From Penium margaritaceum (taxonomy: Eukaryota > Streptophyta > Zygnematophyceae > Desmidiales > Peniaceae): DNA of 64,000 bases. The notes beneath the pieces are model-generated. The model saw only the letters and a list, made by a program, of their open reading frames with translations, searched no databases and was not told where the DNA came from. Positions 53,857 through 64,000 of the stretch are shown here, one piece after another (the stretch's first letter is position 1; every line of letters begins with the position of its first letter). A program made the translations under genes and the position numbers. The stretch is taken from assembly GCA_023375785.1 (NCBI GenBank), contig SZWC01001580.1, forward strand, positions 5,208 through 69,207. Direction: 5' to 3'.

Positions 53857-54357
53857 GGGTCAAAGAACTTGTAGCAGTGATGTAGCACTCACAGTTGCTC
53901 CAGTGGTCTGCCCTGTGGTAGCCACTGTTGAGTTTGAGGACTGCCCTGCGGCAGCCTCCACTCATCATGATGGGTCAACCATATTTGTTGCCCTTATCTA
54001 CTTCCATCTTCTCTGCTGTGTCAAGGCCGATGTAGGCTGATGTTAGCTGATGTCTGCTACTGGTTTTAGGATGCAGATCCGTTGCATTCCCCTCTGGCCG
54101 ATGTTCACCTGCAGACAGAGAAGATGTCTACACCAACATACCCAGGGTCTTGCCTCCAAGGGCAGAGCTTTTCCTGGTTGGGACACAAGGGTTGTGCCTC
54201 CAAGGGCAGAGCTTGTCCTTTGTCCGTGTGTGCTGAGTGCAGACCCAGCCGTTGGAGCTGATGAGGCTGATGGAGGTAATGGAGCTGATGGAGCTGGTGT
54301 GCGCACCTGGAGAGAGCGTACCAGAGTTGAGCAAAGCGTGCCTTACAGCTGGTCAAA
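53857..54357 (-). other. 5' leader of the Copia element
   Basis: Between primer site and gag. A 20-bp motif TGCCTCCAAGGGCAGAGCTT occurs twice, at 54151 and 54195. A GGAGCTGATG-type imperfect repeat fills about 54248-54298. Open frames on either strand are short and repetitive, and I see no gene. Confidence 0.6.
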
Positions 54358-54372
54358 GTGGGCCCATAACCC
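54358..54372 (-). other. Primer-binding site, half-tRNA initiator Met type
   Basis: On the plus strand GTGGGCCCATAACCC is identical to the anticodon arm (CAU anticodon) of plant initiator tRNA-Met. Its complement, on the element's sense strand, lies two bases inside the 5' LTR. Most LTR elements pair with the tRNA 3' end; pairing with the anticodon arm is the scheme of Drosophila copia and yeast Ty5, which use a cleaved half-tRNA. The match is read from memory of the tRNA sequence. Confidence 0.8.
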
Positions 54373-54374
54373 TT

Positions 54375-54692
54375 TGTCAACCGGCCTGAGGCGAACGGAC
54401 TAGAAAACAGGGCCGGCACAATAGCACCTGCCGTCCGCTCCTAGCATTTCAGCTAGGAGAAGATATCACCCTCAGGATCACAGTTCCACACTGAGCAGCT
54501 CCTAGGCAATCACTTGCTAGCAACTGTGTCCACTTAACACTTGGTCACTTTCGCACGAGGTGCTAGTCAGAGACTAACTCCTAGGGCTTAGACCAACCAG
54601 TGTCTTCTTTATACTGTTCCTTAGTTGGACGGCTCTGTGAGGAGCATCTAAGGCCAGATTATATATTTAGAATGAGGAATGAGCCTGGTACA
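54375..54692 (-). repeat. 5' LTR of the Copia element
   Basis: 318-bp direct repeat of the left LTR, with TG...CA ends on either strand (TGTCAACCGG to GGTACA). It carries the same CTCCTAGC/GCTAGGAG hairpin (54438-54445 with 54452-54459). The satellite resumes immediately, at the start of a type 2 monomer. Confidence 0.9.
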
Positions 54693-57600
54693 TATAGTAC
54701 TTTGGTCAGTCATTGTGCATGGTAGCCACACCGTGCTACTACTGATTGAAGGTCATTGTACTTGCTAGTTGAGAACTGATATTCCCATACCATTGTTTCT
54801 CCCGCTGACCGTTTGTGACTCGTGTTATGGTTGGTGAACGTTGACCACCCATATTGAAATTCTCTGGTCATGGTCAGTGACATATGCCTAGTTTGGTTGT
54901 TTGGTGTGCATAGTAGCCACACCGTGCCACTACGTATTGAAGTTCTTTGTCCTTTCTAGTCGATAGATAGAGTTCCCAAACCATTGTCTCTCCCTCTGAC
55001 CATTTGTGACTCGTGTTATGAGTTGTCGATGTTGACCACACACAGTGGACTTCTTCGGTCATAGTCAATGACGTATGCATCCTTTGGTTGGTCACTGTGC
55101 ACGCTAGCCACACCGTGGCACTGCTTGTTGAAGGTATTTGTACTTGCTAGTTGATAACTAGTGGTTCCAGCCCAGTGTTTTTGCCTCTGACTATTTGTGA
55201 CTCGTGTTATGAGTTTTCAACGTTGAACACACACTCTGAAATTCTTTTGGTCATTGTTAGTGACATATGCCTACTTTGGTTTGTCACTGTACATGGTTAC
55301 CACGCCGTGTCACTACGTATTGAAGGTCTTTGTGCTTTCTAGTTGATAACTAGTCTTCCCAACCCATTGTTATCCCCCTCTGACCATCCGTGACTCGTGT
55401 TGTGAGTTGACAACGTTGACCACATGAAGTGAAATTCTTTGGTCATGATCAGTGACATCTGCATACTTTGGATTTTCACCGTGCATGGTAGCCACACTGT
55501 GCCACTACATATTGAAGGTATTTGTACTTGCTAGTCGATAACTAGTATTCACAAACCATTATCTTCCACTATGACCATTTGTGACTCATGTTATGAGCTG
55601 TCAAAGTTTACCACACACAGTGACATTGTTTAGTCATGGTCAGTGACATATGCCAACTTTGGTAGGTCATTGTGCATGGTAGCCACACTATGCTACTACT
55701 GATTGAAGGTCGTTGTACTTGCTAGTTGAGAACTGATATTCCCAGACCATTGGTTCCCCCTCTGACCGTTTGTGACTCATGTTATGGTTGGTGAACGTTG
55801 ACCACCCATATTGAAATTCTTTGGTCATGGTCAATGACATATGCCTAATTTGGTTGTTTGGTGTGCATAGTAGCCACACTGTGCCACTATGTATTGAAGA
55901 TCTTCGTCCTTTCTAGTCAATACATAGGGTTCCCAAACCATTGTTTCTCCCTCTGACCATTTGTGACTTGTGTTATGAGTTGTCAATGTTGACCACACAT
56001 AGTGGACTTCTTCGTTCAAAGTCATCGACGTATGCATACTTTGGTTGGTCACTGTGCACGCTAGCCACACCGTGCCACTACTTGTTGAAGGTCTTTGTAC
56101 TTGCTAGTTGATAACTAGTGTTCTCAACCCATTGTTTCCCCCTCTGACTATTTGTGACTCGTGTTATGGGTTGTGAACGTTGACCACCCATATGGAAATG
56201 CTTTCGTCATGGTCAGTGACATATGCCTAGTTTGGTTTGTCACTGTACATGGTTACCACACCGAGTCACTACATATTGAAGGTCTTTGTGCTTTCTAGTT
56301 GATAGCTAGTCTTCCCAAACCATTGTTACCCCCTCTGACTATGTGTGACTGATGTTGTGAGTTGTCAACATTGACCACATGAAGTGAAATTCTTTGGTCA
56401 TGGTCAGTGACATATGCATACTTTGGTTGGTCACTGTGCATTGTAGCCACATTGTGCCACTACATATTGAAGGTCTTTGTGCTTTCTAGTTGATAGCTAG
56501 TCTTCCCAAACCATTGTTACCCCCTCTGACTATGTGTGACTGATGTTGTGAGTTGTCAACATTGACCACATGAAGTGAAATTCTTTGGTCATGGTCAGTG
56601 ACATATGCATACTTTGGTTGGTCACTGTGCATTGTAGCCACATTGTGCCACTACATATTGAAGGTATTTGTACTTGCTAGTTGATAACTAGTATTCACAA
56701 ACCATTATCTTCCCCTCTGACCATTTGTGACTCGCGTTATGAGTTGTCAGAGTTTACCACACATATTGTCATTATTTGGACATGTTCAGTGACATATGTC
56801 TACTTTGGTTGGTCATTGTGCATGGTATCCACACCGTGCCACAACTTATTGAAGGTCCTTGTGCTTGCTAGTTGATACCTGGTGTTCCCAGACCATTGTT
56901 TCCCCCTCTGACCATTTGTGACTCATATTATGAGTTGTCAACGTTGACCACACACACAAGATTTCTTTGCTCAAATACAGTACATATGCCTACTTTGTTC
57001 GGTCATTGTGCATGGTAGCCACACCGTGCTACTTCTGATCAAAGGTCGTTGTACTTGCTAGTTGAGAACTGATATTCCCAGTCCATTGTTTCCCCCTCTG
57101 ACCGTTTGTGACTTGTGTTATGGTTGGTGAACGTTGACCACCCGTATTGAAATTCTTTGGTCGTGGCCATTGACATATGCCTAGTTTGGTTGTTTGGTGT
57201 GCATAGTAGCCACATTGTGCCACTACGTATTTAAGGTCTTTGTCCTTTCTAGTCGATACATAGGGTTCCCAAAGCATTGTCTCTCCCTCTGACCATTTGT
57301 GGCTCGTGTTATGAGTTGTCAATGTTGACCACACATAGTGGACGTCTTCGGTCATAGTCAGTGACGTATGCATCCTTTGGTTGGTCACTGTGCACGCTAG
57401 CCACACCGTGCCACTACATGTTGAAGGTCTTTGTACTTACTAGTTGATAACTAGTGTTCCCAATCAACTTTTTCCCCCTTTGACCATTTGTGACTCGTGT
57501 TATGAGTTTTCAACGTTGACCACATACTGTGAAATTCGTTTATTCGTGGTTAGTGACATATGCCTAGTTTGGTTTGTCACTGTACATGGTTACCAAGCTG

Positions 57601-57840
57601 TGTCACTACGTATTGAAGGTCTTTGTGCTTTCTAGTTGATAGCCAGTCTTCCCAAACCATTGTTACCCCCTCTGACTACCTGTGACTCGTGTTGTGAGTT
57701 GTCAACGTTGACCACATGAAGTGAAATTCTTTAATCATGGTCAGTGACATATGCATACTTTGGTTTTTCACTGTGCATGGTAGCCACACTGTGCCACTAC
57801 ATATTGAAGGTATTTGTACTTGCTAGTCAATAACAAGTAG
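54693..57840 (+). repeat. Satellite block C, right part, forward
   Basis: Forward satellite resuming at type 2 after the Copia element. Near 55650-55690 a type 6 monomer runs straight into type 2, skipping type 1. A monomer is duplicated at 56281-56662. The block ends about 110 bp into a type 6 monomer at the third orientation switch. Confidence 0.95.
56281..56662 (+). repeat. Perfect tandem duplication of one monomer (191 bp x 2)
   Basis: Copies begin at 56281 and 56472 and share private variants (TGACTATGTGTGACTGATG, GCCACATTGTGCC). The spacing is 191 bp. It adds a type 5/6 monomer to this HOR. Confidence 0.88.
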
Positions 57841-60800
57841 AAAGTATGTACTGCCTTTGAAAAAAGAAATCCGCTGCATGTGGTCAACGTTGACAACTCA
57901 TAATATGAGTCACAAATGGTCAAAGGCAGCAACAATGGGTTGGGAACACCAGGTATCAACTAGCAAGCACAAGGACCTTCACTAAGTTGTGGCACGGTGT
58001 GGATACCATGCACGATGACCAACCAAAGTAGGCATATGTCACTATGCGTGGTAAACTTTGAGAACTCATAACACGAGTCACAAATGGTCAGAGTGGAAGA
58101 TAATGGTTTGTGAATACTATTTATCGACAAGCAAGTAATAATAACTCTAATATGTAGTGGCACAGTGTGGCTACAATGCACTGTGACCAACCCAAGTATG
58201 CATATGTCACTGACCATGAGCAAAGAATTTCACTTCATGTGGTCAGCGTTGACAACTCACAACACACGTCACATATAGTCAGAGGGGGTAACAATGGTTT
58301 GGGAAGACTAGCTATCAACTAGAAAGCACAAATACATTTAATACGTAGTGACACGACGTGGTAACCATGTAGAGTGACAAACCAAAGTAGGCATATGTCA
58401 CTTACCATGACCAAAAGAATTTCGCAATGTGTGGTCAACGTTGATAACTCATAACACGAGTCACAAATGGTCAGAGGGGAAAACAATGGGTTGGGAACAC
58501 TATTTATCAACTAGCAAGTACAAAGACCTTCAACAAGTAGTGGCACAGTGTGGCTAGCGTGCACAGTGACCAACCAAAGGATGCATACGTCAATGACTAT
58601 GACTGATGAAGTCCACTATGTGTGGTAAAAATTGACAACTCATAACACGAGTCACAGATGGTCAGAGGGAGAGACGGTGGTCTGGGAACCCTATGTATCG
58701 ACTAGAAATGACAAAGAACTTCAATACATAGTGGTACGGTGTGGCTTCTATGCACACCAAACAACCAAACTAGGCATATGTTACTGACCATGAGCAAAGA
58801 ATTTCAATATGGGTGGTCAACGTTCACCAACCATAACACGAGTCACAAACGGTCTGAGGGGGAAACAATGGTCTGGGAATATCAGTTCTCAACTAGCAAG
58901 TACAATGACCTTCAATCAGTAGTAGCACAGTGTGGCTACTATGCAGGATGACCAACCAAAGTACGCATATGTACTACCGTTGACCAAACAAATCCGCTGT
59001 GTGTGGTCAACGTTGACAACTCATGATACGAGTCACAAATGGTCAGAGGGGAAAACAATGGTTTGGGGACACCAAGTATCAACTAGCAAGAACAAGGACC
59101 TTCAATAAGTTGTGGCACAGTGTGGATACCATGCACGATGACCAACCAAAGTAGGCATATGTCACTGACAATGACAAAAGAATATCACTATGTGTGGTAA
59201 ACTTTGACAACTCACAACACGAGTCACAAATGGTCAGAGTGGAAGATAATGGTTTGTGAATACTAGTTATCAACTAGCAAGTACAAATACCTTCAATATA
59301 TATTGGCACAGTATGGCTACCATGCACAGTGACCAACCAAAGTATGCATATGTCACTGACCATGACCAACGAATTTCACTTCATGTGGTCAACGCGGACA
59401 ACTCACAACACGATTCACACATAGTCAGAGGGGGGTAACAATGGTTTGGGAACACTAGCTATCAACTAGAAAGCACAAAGACCTTCAACACGCAGTGACA
59501 CGGCGTGGTAACCATGTAGAGTGAAAGACCATAGTAGGCATTTGTCACTAACCATGACCAAAAGAATGTAACAGTGTGTGGTCAACATTGATAACTCATC
59601 ACACGAGTCACAAATAGTCAGAGGGGGAAACAATGGATTGGGAACACTAGTTATCAACTAGCAAGTACAAAGAACTTTAACAAGTAGTGGCACGGTGTGG
59701 CCAGCGTGCACAGTGACAAACCAAAGGATGCATACGTATCTGACTATGACCGAAGAAGTCCACTATGTGTGGTCAACATTGACAACTCATAACACGAGTC
59801 ACAAATGGTCAGAGGGAGAGACAATGGTTTGGGAACCCTATGTATCGAATAGAAAGGACAAAGAACTTCAATGCGCAGTGGCACGGTGTGCCTACTGTGC
59901 ACGCAAAACAACCAAACTAGGCATATGTCACTGACCATGACCAAAGAATTTCAATATGGGTGGTCAACGTTCACCAACCATAACACGAGTCACAAACGGT
60001 CTGAGGGGAAAAAATGGTCTGGGAATATCAGTTCTCAACTAGCAAGTACAACGACCTTCAATCAGTAGTAGCACGGTGTGGCTACCATGCACGATGACGG
60101 ACCAAAGTAGGCATATGTACTGCCTTTTACCAAAGAAATCCGCTGTGTGTGGTCAACGTTGACAACTCATAATACGAGTCACAAATGGTCAGAGGGGGAA
60201 ACAATGGTTTGGGAACTCCAGGTATCAACTAGAAAGCACAAGGACCTTCAATAAGTTGTGGCACGATGTGGATACCATGCACGATGACTAACCAAAGTAG
60301 GCATATGTCACTGGCAATGACAAAAGAATGTCACTATGTGTGGTAAACGTTCACAACTCATAACACGAGTTACAAATGGTCAGAGTGGAAGGTAATGGTT
60401 TGTGAATACTAGTTACCGACTAGGAAGTACAAATACCTTCAATATGTAGTGGCACAGTGTGGCTACAATGCACAGTGACCAACCAAAGTATGCATATGTC
60501 ACTGACCATGACTAAAGAATATCACTTCATGTAGTCAATGTTGACAACTCACAACACCAGTCACAGATAGTCAGAGGGGGTAACAATGGTTTGGGAAGAC
60601 TAGTTATCAACTAGAAAGCACAAAGATCCCTAATACATAGTGACACGGCGTGGTAACCATGAACAGTGACAAACCAAAGTAGGCATGTGTCACTAACCAT
60701 GACCAAAAGAATTTCACAGTGTGTGGTCAACGTTGAAAATGCATAACACGAGTCACAAATGGTCAGCGGGGAAAAGAATTGGTTGGGAACACTAGTTATC

Positions 60801-63800
60801 AAGTAGCAAGTATGAAGACCTTCAACAAGTAGTGGCACGGTGTGGCTAGCGTGCACTGTGACCAACCAAAGAATGCATACGTCACTGACTATGACCGAAG
60901 AAGTCCACTATGTGTGGTCAACATTGACAACTCATAACACGAGTCACAAATAGTCAGAGGGAGAGACAATGGTTTGGGAACCCTATGTATCAACTAGAAA
61001 GGACAAAGAACTTCAATACGTAGTGGCATGGTGTGGCTACTATGCACGCAAAACAACCAAACTAGGCATATGTCATTGACCATGACCAAAGAATTTCAAT
61101 ATGGGTGGTCAACGTTCACCAACCATAACACGAGTCACAAACGGTCTGAGGGGAAACAATGGTCTGGGAATATCAGTTCTCAACTAAAAAGTACAACGAC
61201 CTTCAATCAGTAGTAGCACCTTGTGGCTACCATGCACGATGATCGACCAAAGTAGGCATATGTACTGCCTTTGACCAAAGAAATCCGCTGTGTGTGGTCA
61301 ATGTTGACAACTCATAATACGAGTCACAAATGGTCAGAGGGGGAAACAATGGTTTGCGAACACCAGGTATCAACTAGCAAGCACAAGGACCTTCAATAAG
61401 TTGTGGCACGGTGTGGATATCATGGATGATGACTAACCAAAGTAGGCATATGTCACTGGCAATGACCAAAGAATGTCACTATGTGTGGTAAACTTTGACA
61501 ACTCATGACACGAGTTACAAATGGTCAAGGTGGAAGATAATGGTTTGTGAATACAAGTTACCAACTAGAAAGTACAAATACCTTCCATATGTAGTGGCAC
61601 ACTGTGGCTACAATGCACGGTGACCAACAAAAGTATGCAGATGTCACTGACAATGAACAGAGAATTTCACTTCATGTGGTCAATGTTGACAACTCACAAG
61701 ACGAGTCACAGATACTCAGAGGCGGTAACAATGGTTTAGGAAGACTAGCTATCAACTAGAAAGCACAAAGACCTTCATTACGTAGTGACACGGCGAGGTA
61801 ACCATGTACAGTGACAAACCAAATTAGGCATATGTCACTAACTATGATCAAAAGAATTTCGCAGTGTGTGGTCAACGTTGAAAACTCATAACACGAGTCA
61901 TAAATGGTCAGCGGGGGAAAGAATGGGTTGGGAACACTAGTTATGAACTAGAAAGTATAAAGAACTTCAACAAGTAGTGGCACGGTGTGGCTAGCGTGCA
62001 CTGTGACCAATCAAAGGATGCATACGTCACTGACTATGACGGAAGAAGTTCACTATGTGTGGTCAACATTGACAACTGATAACACGAGTGACAAATATTC
62101 AGAGGGAGAGACAATGGTTTGCGAACCCTATGTATCGACTCGAAAGGACAAAGAACTTCAATACGTAGTGGCACGGTGTGGCTACTATGCACAATAAAAA
62201 CCAAACTAGGCATATGTCACTGACCATGACCAAAGAATTTCAATATGGGTGGTCAACGTTCACCAACCATAACACGAGTCACAAACGGTCTGAGGGGGAA
62301 ACAATGGTCTGGGAATATCAGTTCTCAACTAGCAAGTAAAAAGACCTTCAATCAGTAGTAGCACGGTGTGGCAGCCATGCACAATGACCGACCAAAGAAG
62401 GCATATGTACTGCCTTTGACCAAAGAAATCCGCTGTGTGTGGTCAACGTTGACAAATCACAAATGGTCAGAGGGGGAAACAATGGTCTGGGAACACCAGG
62501 TATCAACGACCAAGCATAAGGACCTTGAATAGGTTGTGGCACAATGTGGATGCCATGCACGATGACCAACCAAAGTAGGCATATGTCACTGACCATGACC
62601 AAAGAATGTCACTATGTGTGGTAAACTTTGACAACTCATAACACGAGTCACAAATGGTCAGAGTGGAAGATAATGGTTTGTGAATACAATTTATCAACTA
62701 GCAAGTACAAATACCTTCAATATGTAGAGGCACAGTGTGGCTACACTGCACAGTGACCAACCAAAATATGCATATGTCACTGACCATGACCAAAGAATTT
62801 CACTTCATGTGGTCAACGTTGACAACTCACAACACGCGTCACAGATAGCCAGAGGGGGTAACAATGGTTTGGGAGGACTAGCTATCAACTAGAAAGCACA
62901 AAGACCTTCAATATATAGTGACACGGCGTGGTAACCATGTACAGTGACCAACCAAAGTAAGCATATGTCACCGACTATGACCAAAAGAATTTCACAGTGT
63001 GTGGTTAACATTGAAAACTCATAACACGAGTCACAAATGGTCATAGGGGGAAACAATTGGTTGGGAACACTAGTTATCAACTAGCAAGTACAAATACCTT
63101 CAACAAGTAGTGGTACGGTGTGGCTAGCGTGCACAGTGACAAACGAAAGGATGCATACGTCACTGACTATGAACGAAGAAGTCCACTATGTGTGGTCAAC
63201 ATTGACATCTCATAACACGAGTCACAAATGGGCAGAGGGAGAGAATGGTTTGGGAACCCTATGTATTGACTAGAAAGGACAAAGAACTTCAATACATAGT
63301 GGCACGGTGTGGCTACTATGCACACCAAACAACCAAACTAGGCATATGTCACTGACCATGACCAAAGAATTTCAATGTGGGTGGTTAACGTTTACCAACC
63401 ATAACACGAGTCACAAATGGTCAGATGGGGAAACAATGGTCTGGGAATATCAATTCTCAACTAGCAAGTACAACGACCTTCGATCGGTAGTAGCACGGTG
63501 TGGCAACCACGCACAACGACCGACTAAAGTAGGCATAGGTAGTGCCTTTGACCAAAGAAATCCGCTGTGTGTGGTCAACGTTGACAACTCATAATACGAG
63601 TAAAAAATGGCCAGAGGGGGAAACATTGGTTTGGGAACACCAGGTATCAACTAGCAAACACAAGGACCTTCAATAAGTAGTGGCATGGTGTGGATATCAG
63701 GCACGATGACCAACCAAAGTAGGCATATGTCACTGAACATGACCAAAGAATTTCAATATGTGTGGTAATCTTTGACAACTCATAACACGAGTCACAAATG

Positions 63801-64000
63801 GTCAGAGTGGAAGATAATGGTTTTTGAATACTACTTACCGACTAGTAATTACAAATACCTTCCATATGTAGTGACACAGTGTGGCTACAATGCACAGTGA
63901 CCAACTAAAGTATGCATATGTCACTGACCATGACCAAAGAATTTCACTTCATGTGGTCAATGTTGACAACTCACAACACGAGTCACAGATAGTCAGAGGG
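57841..64000 (-). repeat. Satellite block D, inverted, runs off the window
   Basis: Reverse-orientation satellite, types 1-6-5-4-3-2 left to right. It begins in the tail of a type 1 monomer (TACTGCCTTTGA) directly against a type 6 fragment of block C. HOR spacing is again about 1,145 bp. The two HORs at 59.9 and 61.0 kb share private variants such as CACGCAAAACAACC. It continues beyond the end of the window. Confidence 0.95.

Larger units (their letters stand above)
48599..54692 (-). mobile_element. Ty1/copia LTR retrotransposon, broken fossil
   Basis: About 6.1 kb on the minus strand: 5' LTR 54375-54692, primer site 54358-54372, leader, gag with zinc knuckle, protease, integrase, reverse transcriptase, RNase H, then 3' LTR 48599-48916. 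Integrase before reverse transcriptase is the Copia order. The LTRs differ at about 16 of 318 sites (about 95% identity). At a typical plant neutral rate of about 1e-8 per site per year that would mean a few million years, but the rate for this organism is unknown. The coding region is broken, with roughly half a dozen breaks. It is more GC-rich than the satellite around it. It sits inside satellite block C, so it is younger than at least part of the array. No five-base target duplication is visible. Confidence 0.93.

Noticed and set aside
51961-54403. Plus-strand open frames of up to 242 codons
   Set aside because: They are antisense shadows of the Copia gag and integrase regions; composition is driven by the opposite strand.
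54710-63650. The same recurrent short open frames in the satellite right of the Copia element
   Set aside because: Same reasoning: by-products of the tandem repeat.
4277-64000. Tandem 5S rDNA or telomeric repeat
   Set aside because: No 5S internal control region and no TTTAGGG-type runs were seen in the monomer.

Overview
This window looks like pericentromeric or centromeric chromatin of a land plant. The evidence is a long tandem satellite, a Ty1/copia element whose primer site matches the anticodon arm of a plant-type initiator tRNA-Met, and a decayed rolling-circle transposon. I could not name the species. The non-seed-plant feel of the endonuclease-bearing Helitron is only a hint. No intact host gene is visible.

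Layout. 1-417: AT-rich, unassigned, with a (CA)15 microsatellite. 418-4276 (minus): remains of a Helentron-type Helitron coding for HUH Rep nuclease, PIF1-like helicase and a C-terminal endonuclease/exonuclease/phosphatase (EEP) domain; its N-terminal end is cut off by the satellite. 4277-64000: one satellite family, interrupted only by an assembly gap (36444-36985) and a Copia element (48599-54692).

The satellite has a monomer of about 191 bp. Six diverged monomer types follow each other in fixed order, giving a higher-order repeat (HOR) of about 1,145 bp. The array reverses orientation three times, so there are four blocks: A 4277-6829 (+), B 6830-33248 (-), C 33249-57840 (+) and D 57841-64000 (-). 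Local scars of unequal exchange are common: perfect single-monomer duplications, shortened 4- and 5-monomer HORs, hybrid monomers and a three-HOR segmental duplication.

The Copia element lies on the minus strand in block C. It has 318-bp LTRs about 95% identical, a half-tRNA primer site, and gag, protease, integrase, reverse transcriptase and RNase H regions in the usual order. It is a broken fossil with roughly half a dozen breaks. A tRNA-like pair of pol III promoter boxes lies in its 3' internal region. The satellite on its two sides is out of register, so the insertion site has been rearranged.

The many 60-97 codon open frames across the satellite are by-products of the repeat and are not annotated as genes. 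I found no new enzymatic or defence system. The most notable content is the inverted-block six-monomer satellite and the endonuclease-bearing Helitron at its edge.
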